A DNA stretch of 64,000 bases from Anseranas semipalmata (Eukaryota; Chordata; Aves; Anseriformes; Anseranatidae): positions 1-64,000 of the forward strand of contig VXAA01005241.1 of NCBI GenBank assembly GCA_013399115.1. Direction: 5' to 3'. Each line of letters starts with the position of its first letter. Within the stretch, counting starts at the first letter, position 1. The notes beneath the pieces were generated by a model. That model did no database searches. It was not told the DNA's origin and was given only the letters and a program-made list of their open reading frames with translations. The position numbers and the translations under genes are program-made. Shown here one piece after another: positions 27,090 through 40,556 of this stretch.

Positions 27090-27312
27090 AGAGAGTAAAC
27101 ATTAGGAAAAATTTCTGTACCGTGAGGGTGGTCAAACACTGGAACAGGCTTCCTAGAGAGGTGGTTGATGCCCCATGCCTGTCAGTGCTCAAGAGACGTC
27201 TGGACAATGCCCTCAGTAACATGGTTTAGCTTTTGGTTAGCCCTGAAGGGCTCAAGCAGTTGGACTAGATGATCTCTGAACGTCCCTTCCAACTGAACTA
27301 TTCTATCTTCTA
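27090..27312 (+). mobile_element. CR1 LINE, short 3' fragment
   Basis: This is a 5'-truncated CR1 3' end in sense orientation. The sequence runs from AACATTAGGAAAAATTTCTG (27099-27118) through GAGGGTGGTCAAACACTGGA (from 27124) and CTTCCTAGAGAGGTGGTTGA (from 27149). It then has CAGTTGGACTAGATGATCTC and a terminal CCCTTCCAACTGAACTATTC. This subtype ends in TATTC-like units, unlike the octamer tail of the copy at position 1, so it probably belongs to a different CR1 subfamily. A 71-codon open frame at 27014-27229 is partly this element's remnant and is not a host gene. Confidence 0.93.
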
Positions 27313-30300
27313 AACATTTCCTTGTGGCTTTAAATACATTTCTATGAGTTGTGATATATGTTAATTCACTATTGTCCTATTATCTGCCAGAGTTGCTCCA
27401 CTTCATGCTTTCATTTCTAGGCAAAGCCAAGAATTTATGAGGCAGCTTAGCTTGAAGGTGAATATTAGTGCAATAAAATTTTCTGCTTCGTGTCTTTAAA
27501 GCACGTAAATGTTGCAATTACCTAATAATCAAACACTAAAAAATCAGGAGTTTCACTGTTAAATAACCCAAAATGTGTTAAGATATGGAAATATTTTTAA
27601 ACCCCACAATTAAGACAAATCATTTTTAAGATGACATCATGCAATGACAATATAGTTAAAGAGGTTGTTTGCTTGTTTTTAATCCCATTGAAGATTAAAA
27701 TATAATTTTAAATCGTGTTTGTTACTCCCTTTTCAAATGTTTTCCTTACCTATTATGCAGAATTCAATGAAGAAAAAGAAGTTTGCTGCTATGGGGTATA
27801 ACACTATTACTGAGTGACCCTGAGAATTGGCAAAGGCTCACAAAGAAGTGTCACCCTCTGAAAATGAGTTCTAGGGTTCAATGCCTACCAAACACTTGAA
27901 TGCATCCACCAAAATGGTTGAAGACTGTGTAAAATACGTGAGATTAAATATATGCACCGTCACCTGTTTTCAGATGTAATCAGTCATTTTGAAGCCTCTC
28001 TGCCTATTTACATTTCTGTCTCTAGTTATGACAAAACAGAGATAGTCTTTATAGTTCTGGTCAGAAAATGTTGACTTGGCCTTCAGTGAATGTTGGTTCT
28101 CCTGAATAGCTATACAAATGAAATGTCTGAAGTTGTTGCTGCTTTTCTACCACTAAAATATGGGAGCAAGATAGTCTCCCAACCTAAACGATATGGTTTC
28201 TATTTGTCAAACACACCCTGAGGCTCTGAGCATGTGCATCAGTCACAGCTATTGTGCAAATGGGTGGATCTGACTGATTGTGATTGAGTAAAGTGCCAGC
28301 ATAACTGAGTAAGATTGAAGATGACTACATGGATATGCCTGAATTGGCATTAGTATTAATGAACAGGACAGCACATATCTTGACATGAGTAAGTGGTCAC
28401 AGCCTGGGAGTGTGGAAGTGAATATTAGCTGACATGACTTAGTATAACTCTGCATGGGTGTATGTGTGACATATGAGTGATTACTGAAAGTCAGTATTGG
28501 TGGGTGGGAGTAGCAGAGTGTCACTTTATATAAATGAGTATCCCTGACAAGGGGCAATTAATTTCTGCCTAAAGATTTCCTATTGGTAGAGAGTAACCTA
28601 CCATCTACTGGTGACAGAATATCCACTCTCTTCAGGCAGTTCACTACTTTCCATCGGAATGCGGTATTTCTTAATATTACTGACACTACAGATACATATC
28701 ATTCTGATTAAGATTATCACTGAGATTTTTTTTCCAAAAGACATATTGTATTTAATCTTAGATGGAATCCAAGACTTTATTATTACACAATTTGCTCAGT
28801 TTTTCTGCTAGACAATATCTGTTTCCTGATTGACAGGATATTGGCTCTCTTTAATGTTCCATGTCAAAAGAGACTTATGAAATTATCAAGGCATACACAT
28901 TTTTACAAGTATGTTTGTGTATATATGCATATGCATGTATGTTTATAGTACTTTAAGAAGTAATGAATATGACTTTAGAAGAATTTAAATTTAGGTATGA
29001 TATAAACTTGGTATCAGGGTAGAGAACACTTCACCCAGCAATAAATTTAGAACCTGAGTGATTGTGAGGGTACATCAACCCTTTCAAAACTGCAACTGAA
29101 AGTAAGTCCAGAATAAAACTGAGCTTCAAGCTTGTGCCCAGGCAATCCACTGACTCACAGCCATTCTGGCAGAAGATCAGATCCAAAGATGCAAGAGTTA
29201 AACAGAAAGGTTTGCATAGCCATGCCTAAGGGCAAGTCAGGCAGGAGCTGCTAGCAATAATCAACATTCAATCTCAAATGCTTCCAAACCAACTGGACTG
29301 TCTCTCGTGGCAACTCTGGGATCCAAAATACCTGGTATGAACATGGGACAGGAATGCATGGTCATGCAATTCTCCTTCCAACCCTGATAGTGCAGTTTCC
29401 TTCTGTGGACAACTCTAGGAAGAGCTGATAGCTTCAGATGATTCTGCTCTGGGTGGGGTTTATGAGGTCCGGCTCTCTGGAATCTCCATTTTATTCCCAG
29501 GAGAGGAAGATATCTACCACTCCCCTGAGTCAGCCCAGGATTAACATCAATCTTTCATTCTGTGCTGGTATTGCCCCATGTAAGCAGTTAAGAGCCCCTT
29601 CTTCATTAACAAATATAAATCTAAAAAGACTTCAAAATAATCAGTACAAGTTTTTCACACAAACTTGGGGTCTGCACAAAGTAAAATGGAGATATAGAGA
29701 AGCAGAAGAAAATAAGAAAGGAAACCAAGCAGATCTAAATCTGACACCAGAGACCGTGGCTCCACTCACCACAAAACTTGAGGACAGGTGTAATTCGCCT
29801 CTCTTTACTCATATGAGAGAACAAAGCACTCTCTCACACACTCTCATACTCTTTCTTTTCCTCATGGTCTCAGAAACTATCTTTAGCCAGCCATCCTTGC
29901 TATAAATTTCTTTAAATTATAATCTTCCAGATTATGGGGGACCCTTTTGTCAGAAGAATTCCTGAGGATATATCCCCTATTTGATTAAGAGTTGCTAAAT
30001 TAACAAAGGACTAACTAAAGATATGATTATTTATTCATAGTAGAAATCCTGTTATACCAGCAGATATTTTTGAGTAAACCTATAACAAAATATGTATGCT
30101 TGTACATTTATGTTCCTGTATTTTATTTTCTATAAAATAATACTCTGAGATTATGGATAGTGTGATCTGTGTGTGTTTCTCATTGGGAATTTGGACCTTA
30201 GCCTGTGTGTTTACTGCCCACAACCTTAGAGGTCCCAAATGCATAGGGACCATTTAAACTAATTTCCCCAAATCAGCTTCACTTTTGCACTTTCTCTGAG

Positions 30301-32479
30301 CGTACGTGTGGCTTAGTTGTATGCAAAAGTCTTACATGTAACACCAGGATGAAGTTAATATAAAAAAGTAATGAATATCCCTCTTCGCTGCTTCCTCCTT
30401 TTATCCTTATGCTAAATACAATTTGACCAGGTAAAAGATTTTTTTTTTTATGTTCTTCCCCATTTATTTCACCTGCAAAATGTTACAATTTACATACTGT
30501 GTGAGGGTACATGTGAGCAAACAGTTTATCACATATGAGAACAATTCAAAGACTTTCTGACTGATTAACCCAATTAATTAGGACATCTGCATACATGAGT
30601 GCTATATAGAATAAAAATGAAAGTTGTAGACGTTGGGCTGTAATCCTACATAAGCCTGAAAATTCAGCATAACTCCTAAGCTTTTTCTTTCACATCTTTG
30701 CTTATTTTGAATAACAAAGTCTTTTAGCGAGGAACATGTTTTTTTACAACTACTTTTTATTACTGTTCTTGCCATAACTTGAATATTTATGGAAATGAGG
30801 TTTGCTGAAAGTGTTCTTCCCTTTGAAAAAGACACATTCTGTTGAAAAAAAATCAGATTCTGACGAAAATGTTTTAGTTACAATATTGCAACATTCCCTT
30901 CTCTCTGCTCCAACCAGACAGTAAAATGTCTTCTTCTTCTTCTTCTTCTTTTTTTTTTTTTTTTTTTCTGAACAATCTCAGTAAAATGAAATTTTTAAAA
31001 GTTGGTCTTTTGGACTTTGAATGATATGAAAAATAATTTAAAAATACATAATGTTTTTACAGAAGTTGTTATAGATTTGCTTATTGAAGTGTATGTATGT
31101 ACAGAAAGAAAGGTCAGCATATTTTGGATTTATGTCACACATGAACTGAAATTTTAAGTTGGTATACCATTAACTTCATAGGTACTTCTTTCTGCACCAC
31201 TTGTTCAAAACAAAAAGACTGAAATGTCTGGCAAACTGTATCTCAACAGAGGAAGCCACACAGACCCTGTGAGCAGTCACTGTCTTTCTGTACATCATGG
31301 AAAGGCATTGGCAGACAGATGGTAATGGTAATAAGACATCATGCAACTCCTTTTGCTTTGCCTGGCATCCACCAAAACATTATATGCTCTGCAGAAGGAA
31401 AGCAAGGAATATTTTTTTTTAACTTCTGCAAGGGAATGGGCATCATACTGAATTCACAAATATTGAAAAAGTACTCTTTTTCAAAAGGGGAAGAGTTACA
31501 CATTGTATTTATGTGACTTTCCCACTTATAGGGTGCACCCACTTATTTAAAGGTTATTTTTGTGAGCCATTTTAATAAGTGACCTTATAAGTAAGGCCCC
31601 ATGTAAATCACGAACACCATCATGCAAGAAGATGACAGATTTTATGGATCAGTCATGGCAAAAATGGCAAATTTCACACTTTGTCATGGATTAATGGAGA
31701 TGGCTAGAAAAACATGAAGTCATTTATATTGATAAAAATTGATTCTGGAATGATTTGAGTTACCTTTTTTAACAAATATAAATCATGAAAATATGTGGCA
31801 GGCTGTCAATGGAATTTTGAAAGATTATACTAAACTGGGGAAAGACACAGAAAATAAAGCAGCAAATGATGACTGTGAGGGGAGTCTGTCAGAAAGAAAA
31901 CCAAAAATAACATGTAAGGATGGCACCACTTCAGATCAAATTCAATATGCTTGGAGTAGACAGTTAAGTTTGCACGGAAGTGTTCAGCATGTTCATTGTT
32001 ATGAGATCTGCTGCATAATGTAAACACAGAGGAAGAGTGCAAATACCTTTGTCAAGGCAGTATAAATGCAAGATATTATCATGGAACATAATAAAAACTA
32101 TTATTAAACTGGCAAAACTGATCTGGATTTAAAGCAGTCTTTCTGAGTGCAAAGTCTGATCCAGTCACCTGTAACTGGTCACTTCAGTCTGTGATCATTG
32201 TTGGTTAATCTGGACAGGTCTGGACCTTAGTGCCTTCTTAGATGTAAAACTAAGAGGCCAGAGCATTCAAAATTGTCTGCTCGGTTTTGGATTCCTTGGC
32301 TTTTGAGTGGTCTTTCTGAATGTGGCAGTGCTTTAAAGTCAGAAGTACAGGAAGTGATACAACACAGGTTATAGGAAAACCTAGAGGTAGGGGAGGGTTG
32401 GAAAGTAATTACATGCTTTTTGAGGCAATATGTTTGAGCTAGTATTTCATTTGCTCTTTTACTCACTTTGCCCTTAGTG
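27313..32479. other. Unique AT-rich DNA, no gene seen
   Basis: No recognisable exon was found. The segment at about 29,050-29,900 is less AT-rich than its surroundings and holds a 155-codon plus-strand frame (29438-29905) with no recognisable domain. Simple repeats include a TATATGCATATGCATG patch near 28921 and a TTC microsatellite at 30930-30967. There is also an open frame of 110 codons on the minus strand at 32227-32559, which overlaps the start of the CR1 copy and is not supported as a gene. Confidence 0.55.
30930..30967. repeat. (TTC)n microsatellite joined to poly-T
   Basis: About six to seven TTC units are followed by about 19 T. The purine strand is GAA-rich, but the array is far too short to suggest any repeat-expansion behaviour. 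Confidence 0.92.
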
Positions 32480-34445
32480 AGAGAACTGGTAGGTGAGATA
32501 CTATGGAAAGCAGCTCTAAGGGAATTCAGGGAAATATACAGATCTTTGAAGGCCTCCAAAAGTAAGAACAGAAGATAATGATGCCAGAGAAAACAAGTAG
32601 CTGTAGCAGAAGACCAGGCTGTCTAAACAGGGAGCTCATTACAGAACTGTAATGGAGAAAGGCAGTTACAGGAGGTGGAAGCAGGAATGAGCTACGTAGT
32701 GGAACCTGTACTGCTGCATTAGTAGCATATGGCTGAACAATGTTGGCTCCTGGCTGAATGGTGCAAGTGATTTAATCTGAGGTTCTCAATGCCTTCTTCA
32801 GTCCTTCACAAACAACATCTCCCAGGCCTCTGTGCTTAGTGAAACATTTCAAGGACAAGATGAGAGTAGATGGTAGATGAGAGTTCAATGGGATTACTTG
32901 AATGTACATGATCCATATAAGCCCATGGGACCTGATAGGCTGCATTTCAGGGTGCTGAAAACTTGCCACTGTCACATGTACAATGAGGCCACTCTCTATC
33001 CTCTTGAAAGGTTGTGGATATTGGGAAGGTGCCCTAATACTGGTAGAAGACAAATTCTGCACCCATATTTGAAAAAGTCCACAGGACAATCTGGGAAACT
33101 GCAAACTGATCAGTTTCACTTCAGCATCTTGGGAAATCATGAGCCAAGTCCTCTGGGAGCACATTTCTGGGCATGTGAGGGAGCAGGAGGTGACTGGGAA
33201 GAGCAAGCATAGATTTACCAAGGGTAAATCATGTCTGCCCAACCTGATTGCCAGCTATGATGAAATCGTGGTATTTGTGAATGAAAGGAGAGCAAAGAAT
33301 TTAATTTACCTTGACTTTAGCAAGGCTTTTGATATCACAATACTCGCAGTATTCTTGTACAGGTAGACAACTGGGTAGGGTAAAAAAGTGGTCAAATGTT
33401 CATTCTCACAGCGTAAAGGATAAGGGGATTTTCACTACCTGGATGTCCATGACAAATGAAGTTTGGGTCTATTCTGAGACCTGTTCAACATCTTTATCAG
33501 TGATCTGGAGGAGGTGGTGGGGTATTCTCTCATCGGGTTTGCAAATGACACTTATGAACTGGGAGTATCAATCAATATGCTCAAGGGCAGGGCTGCCATG
33601 CACAGGGACCTAGACAGGCTGGAGGAATAACAAGGAGCTGATGAAGTTCAACAATAACAAATGCAAAGTCTGTACTGGAGAAGGAGTAACCTCGGCAATA
33701 ATACAGATGCAAAGCCTGTACTGGAGAAGGAATAACCCTGGCAATAATACAGCCTAGGGACTGACTGTCTGAAAAGAACCTGTAATTCTTTGTACACGGT
33801 AAACTCAGCAGGAGCCAGCAGTGAGCCCTGGCAGCAAAGGTGAGCATTAGTTTCCTGGGCTGTAAGGACAGGAGCCACCAGTAGCTTGAGGGGAGTGATT
33901 AAACCCCTTCTACTTAATGCTCATTAGACAACATTCAAACAATGCATCCAGTTTTGCTCCTCCTCTGTACAAGAAAGAGATCGATAAACTGGAAGGAGTT
34001 CAGGGGAGAGCCACAGAGGTAGTCAGAGCCTGGAGCATTTGCCCTGTGAGGAGAGGCTGAGCGAGCTGGGCATCTTCAGCCTGAAGAAGAGATGGACTAG
34101 GGGAACTTAACAGCAGCCTGTCAGGATCTATGAGAAGGTATGATAAAGTGGGGTCAGCCTCTTCACAACAGTGCATGTGAGAGGAAAAGAAGCGGTGGAA
34201 TTTGACTGGAACAAGTAAGATCTAGACTGAATATAAGGAAAAAAAAATTCCAATGTGAGAAGAGGCCAGCAGTGGAGCAGGTTGCCCAGAGAGGTAATGC
34301 AGCCTCTATCCTTGGATGTTTTCAAGATCCAACTGGATAAAGCTCTGAGCAACCTGGTCTGATCTCAAAGCTGACACCGCTTGGAGCAGGCAGCTGAACT
34401 AGAGAACTCCTGAGGTCACTTCCATCCTGAACTCTTCTTTGATTC
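32480..34445 (+). mobile_element. CR1 LINE, about 2 kb, decayed ORF2 plus 3' UTR
   Basis: This is the longest CR1 copy in the window and a broken relic of CR1 ORF2, the polyprotein whose reverse transcriptase drives target-primed integration. In order, translation gives RELVGEILWKAALREF (from 32482), LNRELITEL (from 32622), a VLNAFF-like segment (near 32786) and DPYKPMGPDRLHFRVLK (32908-32958). Next come FTKGKSCLPNLIASYDE (33214-33264) and YLDFSKAFD (near 33308, polymerase motif A). The usual FADD of motif C appears as FAND at 33538-33549, so a catalytic aspartate is lost. Several frameshifts and stops separate these pieces. The 3' UTR ends near 34445 in TTCTTTGATTCT. A 46-bp internal tandem duplication lies at 33661-33752. 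The endonuclease region is absent. The 5' limit is approximate. Confidence 0.9.
33661..33752 (+). repeat. 46-bp tandem duplication inside the CR1 copy
   Basis: Two adjacent 46-base units (33661-33706 and 33707-33752) both begin ATGCAAAG and end CAATAATACAG. They differ by only three substitutions that I can see. CR1 elements normally carry this stretch once, just downstream of the reverse transcriptase core, so the duplication arose after insertion or in this copy's source. Confidence 0.9.
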
Positions 34446-37400
34446 TCCCTGAAACATGGCTGGAACACTATCTATCAGTGGTGAGCTGAAGTACTTCTGT
34501 ACTTAGCAGCCACTTGATATGCTGTAATTATAGAGCTCACCACTGATTTGTGACCTTTTGGTATTATTTACTTAATTAAAAGGGATTCAGAATTTCAATG
34601 TACCTGAAGTTAAAAGCAATCACAGCTCAGCCAGCAGAGGGACTGCAAGGAAATACTAGAGTTTCAGTAACAACTGAACAGCTGGTGATGGAGAAAAGCA
34701 AGTACCTGATATGATTATTCTCTCCAAATGGATCCAAAGATGAATTTGTGAAGTATTTTTCAGACGTATACTATGTCAACTAGAGAGAAAGTGTAGAGAA
34801 AGATTGCCTCTTTGTAATTCTCTTTCCAAAATAAAATACATATTTGAAGTTTATAAATCTGTAGCTTGTAAATTCCACATCAGTAACAATTCCCAGAAAG
34901 GACTTTATCTTAGCTAACAAACTCTACCATGGTTGTAGAACAAGACTAATGTAGCACCTCCTGCAGCAGACTTTTTCAGATGGTGACATAATGGCATATA
35001 GCTAGAGAGCTTTTTCAAGAGGCAGTCAAAATAATTTGAGAATGCAGTAGGCAATCCACTATAACATACTTGCAGGAATACGTTTAAGACAATGAACAGT
35101 TTGTAACTACAAATATAATATTTATTAGCTTTACATGCTTCATAAACATGATGAAATGCTTCTGCTAATGCTTTCAAGCTAAAATATAGGACCTACACAC
35201 AGTGTTCTCTAGTAAGCTGGATTAATTTCTGTAGCAAGGTCCCTTAATTCAGTAGTAGTACCATGCAGCAGCTTGAAAATTATGCTGCAAATTCATTTGA
35301 AGTAGAAAATAAGTCATGTAATCGGCAATGTGCACTTTATTTTTACAATACCATCAGTTGCTTCTGCTTTCTTTACCTTTTCAGAATTACCAAATTGAAA
35401 ATTTCCAGATTGAAGCTGCCATTTTTGACACTTGGGTTGGGAGGCTGGTTAGCCCTTTTCTGACAAGGACATCTAAGCAATCTGAGACATGAAGATCTGC
35501 CTGTAAAAGATCTCTTTGCAGGAATCTAGGGAAGCACATGAGGTTTGCATTTTGTTAAATTGGTCAGCATTAACCTATCTTCACTGAAATGCAAATTCTC
35601 ACCATTAAGCTCCCCAGATCGTGTCTCACAGATATCAGCACCAGTATGCTCACATGATCATAAGCAATTAGGTCAACACAATTTAATATGTTACCACTTC
35701 TCTGAGACATAGTAATGGTATTAATTCTCCCAGCCTGTTGCAAGTACAAAATAATATTTAATTGTTTGAAATGTGGCAGTATGTGCTAATGCACGTTATT
35801 TACTGACCCAACTAACGCTATTTGTGCTGTAAAGGGAGAACAAACTCAAAGGCAAGTTTAAGAGTAAGAACCTGGAAATGACTGACTTGGGTAAAGTGAG
35901 TAATGCAGAATTGTATCTACAGTCATCTAAAATGGCTCAACTGCCCAGCAATATCTTGTTATGTTGTAGTAAGACAACTACTTGTCATTGTGCAAAAATA
36001 GACAGCTGGTTAGTATTTTGTAGATCTGCGATTTATTTCAGGAAGACATTATTTCATCAGCTTATCTTCAACATTTTTTTGGTATAATACTCAGAAGAGC
36101 TTCATGTGGGTGTGTATACATACAAAAATACATACATACATATATATACCTTTATATATCTAAAAAAGGTGTGAGCTTAAATTTAGACTAATATTCCCAC
36201 AGCAAGAATTCGATTACACAGTATTTCCCAGAGTGGCATATGTGATATAAATAGCTATAATACTTAATTTCACTTGTGAGGAAAAAGAGGAATAGGTCTC
36301 AGACCCCAAAGTAACTTTGAAGAGTGAAATCATAAAAGTAACGAACCTAGTTTTAGTGAAGAATACAGACTACTATCTCTCATTCAAAATGAAATTACTG
36401 TCACCAAAATCTATTCATTGTGCCATTTTCAGTTCTCATTATGATTATTCTCGGTAGAATTAGGTACTAAAATTCCAACTCTTCATATGTTTTATAAATC
36501 ATAGCAGTAGTCTTGAGTATTTTGACCTTTTTAATATTCCTTGGTTTGATTGGCTATGTTGCATATCTGCTCCATGTATCCTATTATTTTACTGCCACTC
36601 TAACCTATAGAGAAGTATATGAAGTGGGTAGCCAATGAAGATGTAGGATATTGTAAAGGTCAAAGTACTAACATTATTGCTAAATATTTTGCAGCATACT
36701 TTAAGTATTAACGCTCTGACTGCAGTTTCCTACAACTAATGTTGAGCAAAGAGCAGAAAATAACATGAATTTATTCAGTATCTTAAGCTGGCAGAAATCA
36801 AAGTAACTATGTAACTATGTAACACGCTTAATATAACTATATTACTGAGCAGTAGACCATATTATCTCAGAATTATGCATTTTAGTCAATACTTTGAGTA
36901 GGATAAGAGTGTTATCCTTACACCTTAGATAATTTCCCTGAACATAGGTATTTCACGAGTCTGTGTTCATAGCTCAAAGCTTCTGCAAATGCATAGGGAC
37001 GCTGAGAAAATACTTATTTAGGAGCTAAGTCAAATGATTGTGTTGCATCTGGCTGGAGTGCTGCCAAATTATTGCCGTTTTGAATTTCAAAAAAAAAAAG
37101 TTTGTAACCTGTGTAATCTGAGTCCTAAAATTAAGCCTGTTGATCCGTATTTGAAATATATAGGACAATCTGCATGTTAAGGTAACTAAAGGTTTGGCTA
37201 CATTACATTTCAGTTGAAGTTTTTCATTCTCAATGATGAAGCTGGAATTTTCATTTTTGCGGCCTTATACTCAGGTATATCTGGAAATATTGTAAAATAT
37301 CAGTGCTCCATATTTCTTCATCCACCAGTACAATCTTACTAACAGCAATTGAGTATAGTTTAAAAAAAAAAATCCATAACTTTAGAATTCAGATAACCAT

Positions 37401-40071
37401 CCCAATAAAGCAGAAGGTGATGGGACAATGGCACTCGCTTAACATTACTCTGTGCTGAATTCCTATTAAAGGATGATGAAGATGGATGAATTAACTTGCA
37501 GCTGGTTCAGTGTTTTTAATGGGTATATGTGGCAGTTTAGGACTCTCCACAAGCCACACACCAAATATCAAGATAGATCATTCAAGTCATTAAGGCAAAA
37601 GTGAGTGAAATGTAAAATGAAACATAGTTAAATAAATAACTGGAACAAATTGCCTTCTAACAAGAATCTTGTGCAAAAGAGAATTCTCAGCGCAGAAACA
37701 GAAGCCTTATATCTGCAGATGCTGTTAAAATTACCAAATAATTCCTGAAATTTTCAAAGGAGACCTTTGTAGGAGAGGTCTTTGAAGGAGACTTCAACAT
37801 CCTTTACATTCCTTAATGTCTTGGTGTCACTGCCAGTTACCCACAGGACTGCAGGGCAGTCAGGGCTACATGATGCCATCCCTCTTCCCATGTATACAGT
37901 GAGGCAGTTTTCAGCAGTGAGGACCCAAGCGTGAGCATGCTTATTCAGCTAGAGTGCTTGGCCCCATGCTGGGCCAGAGCAAGGGAGTGGACATTGCCAT
38001 CACCAGGGTCAGGGCCAGGACACTTCTGTTTCCACACATGTTCTTCTCTGTTCTATACACACAAAACTAGAGACAGAAGAAGTGCTCCCCAGCACGCCTG
38101 TCTGGCAGTCTGTTGTTTGAAATTTGTACCATCCTGCTATCTACCTACATCTTCCTACATACAGTTAGGGGACAGACTGAATTGTTACAGGATGCATCAA
38201 GTTCAGGTACCACCAGCTGACAGTATGTGTTTGTGTGCTTTTTGCATTAAACTGTATGTGTCTGAGTAGTGAAAAAATACCTTTTTTGTCAGTCAGGACA
38301 GCATCTCTCTGTAACACCTTTGCTATTTCACTTTCATACTTTTATTAGGTGCTATATATATAAGCATAACTTTATAATTAAGTAAATTGTGATAATAGAC
38401 CTCAATTGCCAGGTTGTAGTGCCCTTTTGATTCCCTGCATGATATTCCAGTCTAAAAGGCATTAATAGAGATGTTCCAATGTTGAAAAGAAAAGTGAGGG
38501 AAATCAGCATCTAAAACTTAGTAAAGTCCTAGGTAGTAAAAGGCCTTTGTTCTGAAGATTGTTCTCCCACAGAGAAACAGAATTTTCTTTTAGCCTTTAC
38601 AGTCGATTTTTATACTGTTGAAATATCATAATCAAAGCTCTTTGCCACCTTGTGTTGAATCTACTGTACTTGAAATCTTTTTATTTAGTGAGAAACAGTG
38701 TTTCTACCCTAAATAATATGATGAAAGCATTCAAAATGTCAAATGAACATTCACCAGTTAAAAATATCTTCACTTTTTACTATTATAATGGTAGAGAGAA
38801 CTGCCTGTAGGTGACTAGAATGATTAAAAAGGAATGGAGGATATACAATAGTTGCTCCAAAGGGACTGTGAGGGTTCATCACACTCTCAGGTGTCACTGT
38901 TACTTTTATCCCCAATTTCCTAACCAGGATGGTGCAGCACTTTGTTCAGGACAGGTTTGCACAGTCAGGAAAACTCAGTTTTCTTCAGACTCCTTTGTCA
39001 GTAGCTTTTAGCTTCTACTTGTCACCCTCTCTATTCTATGTGAAGGTAATGTTAGCTTACAAATAGCTATTCCCCAAAGAAAATGAGCTATTACCTTACC
39101 AGTCTGTGCACATGCCAGTCCATGGTCTAAACAGAAATTTTAGGTGATGATATATTTGAAAATGAATAATCTGGAAGTTAAATGAATCATTTTGTGCATA
39201 TCTCCAGTTTTCCTGACATCATAAGGAATGGAATTGTTTGCTGGAACTACCTAAAGAAAAACAATAAATTAATATTTGTATAGTGAGTACCACTGTAAAA
39301 ATACAGGTTCTGAAACAAGATCTTTTTGAAGTCTGGTATGTTTCCCTTCAGTAGGACATAATGCTATACTTGTATTTAATGCTTTCCCTAGCCTTACAAA
39401 GTCATTAAAGATATAGTATTTCATAACGTCTCATCCATACACCTCTCTCTTGACATAAACAGACTTACGAAGATGACAGATGTGCCTGGTCAGAGTAGCT
39501 GTTAAGCAGAATATTGCCTATTTTCCAATACAAATACCACTAGCGTCTGAATAACCCTAAATCACCTCATACAGCCAAAATCAACAAGCCTAGCAGAAAA
39601 AAAAAAAAATAAAACAAAATAAAAAATATGTGCTGGTAGGTGGCCTATGTCAATTGGTAAATACGTCCATGATCAAATGGGTTTGGAATATACTGGGTAT
39701 GCAAGAGAGAGTCACTACTAAAAGAAAATGAAGAAAAAGCACTGTCTAGTTCCTCCCATTCAAAGCACTGATTTCCCTCCATATTCCTCTAGTGTTCTCC
39801 ATTGAAACAGTAAGGAATATGAGCCTGAAATGGATTTAATGTGGTGCACAAGGGATAAGGGAGACCAGAAATGGAAGATAAAGCAGAGAAAGGAAAGGCT
39901 TTGGGGAAGAGAATGGGAGCAAGGAAGATTTGTCCCATGGGTTTTTAAGCAGTGCTCTCGTCACCTTGCCTACAGTCATCTTGCCTACAGAAAAAAAAAA
40001 GTTAAAGAAAACCTTAGCTGGGTAGAGATAGCTGTGTAAAGTCACCGATGAACTGTTAGCAGACCAGACTG
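34446..40071. other. Unique AT-rich DNA, no gene seen
   Basis: No exon or transposon was recognised. Simple repeats include a CATA and TATA patch at 36109-36160, an A run near 37089, and an A-rich tract at 39597-39627. Small frames such as 37931-38269 (112 codons, plus) have no recognisable domain. The stretch 36990-37085 has the complex texture of possible conserved non-coding DNA but carries too little signal to call. Confidence 0.55.
39597..39627. repeat. A-rich low-complexity tract
   Basis: A run of about 13 A is followed by AAAAC and AAAAT-like units. This is simple sequence. Confidence 0.9.
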
Positions 40072-40100
40072 TGTTGGACAAAACTGCACCCTGTCCAACA
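40072..40100. repeat. Perfect 9-bp inverted repeat (hairpin)
   Basis: TGTTGGACA (40072-40080) and its exact reverse complement TGTCCAACA (40092-40100) flank an 11-base loop. The hairpin stands at the left edge of a moderately GC-rich segment that ends at a second perfect hairpin at 40533-40556. No known RNA family is recognised. Confidence 0.9.
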
Positions 40101-40532
40101 GGGCTGCCTGCCAGGGACTACTGACAGTGTGTGGGACATATCCTTCATAAAATTTATGTGAGGGGCTATTGCTCACACAAGTCTTCATGCTGCCACGAGG
40201 GTTTGGAAGTAACAGAAACATCCATTGCCACTATTGGAAATGCCCCTTGGCAGGGAAAGGTGTTGAGTGCCTAGGCAGACCCTAAAGAACCCGGTTTGCC
40301 TGAACAGATATAGTGCCAATCAGTCCTCTCCCAGTGCAACAGGTGGCAATTTTGTGGGAAATATCCTTCACCAACGCCATTGATGGGGTCTACCTCAGTG
40401 CCTCAGAAGGCAGTCCTCTTCTAGATGAAACGAGTTTTCTGTTTCAGCAGGAGAATACTGACCCTCCTAACCTCCAGGATCATTCTGCTCCCTGCCCTTT
40501 CCTAGCACTTGTGGTGTTCTTTTTCAGCTAAG
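40101..40532. other. Moderately GC-rich unassigned segment between two hairpins
   Basis: This segment is richer in G and C than the DNA on both sides and contains a 72-codon plus-strand frame (40313-40531) with no recognisable domain. It may be an old transposon remnant, such as a long terminal repeat or a non-autonomous DNA element. I recognise no family, and chance variation in composition is also possible. Confidence 0.35.
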
Positions 40533-40556
40533 CAAGGTGTTAGAGATAACACCTTG
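40533..40556. repeat. Perfect 10-bp hairpin with GAGA loop, followed by T5 and CTAG
   Basis: CAAGGTGTTA (40533-40542) and TAACACCTTG (40547-40556) are exact reverse complements around a four-base GAGA loop. Five T follow, and then CTAG at 40563-40566. A hairpin a few bases upstream of a CTRR tetranucleotide is the pattern of a Helitron 3' end, but Helitrons are rare in birds and no 5' terminus was identified. The hairpin itself is certain; its meaning is not. Confidence 0.9.

Noticed and set aside
32227..33242. Minus-strand frames of 110 and 156 codons over the CR1 copy
   Set aside because: They are antisense shadows of, or immediately flank, the plus-strand CR1 ORF2 relic.
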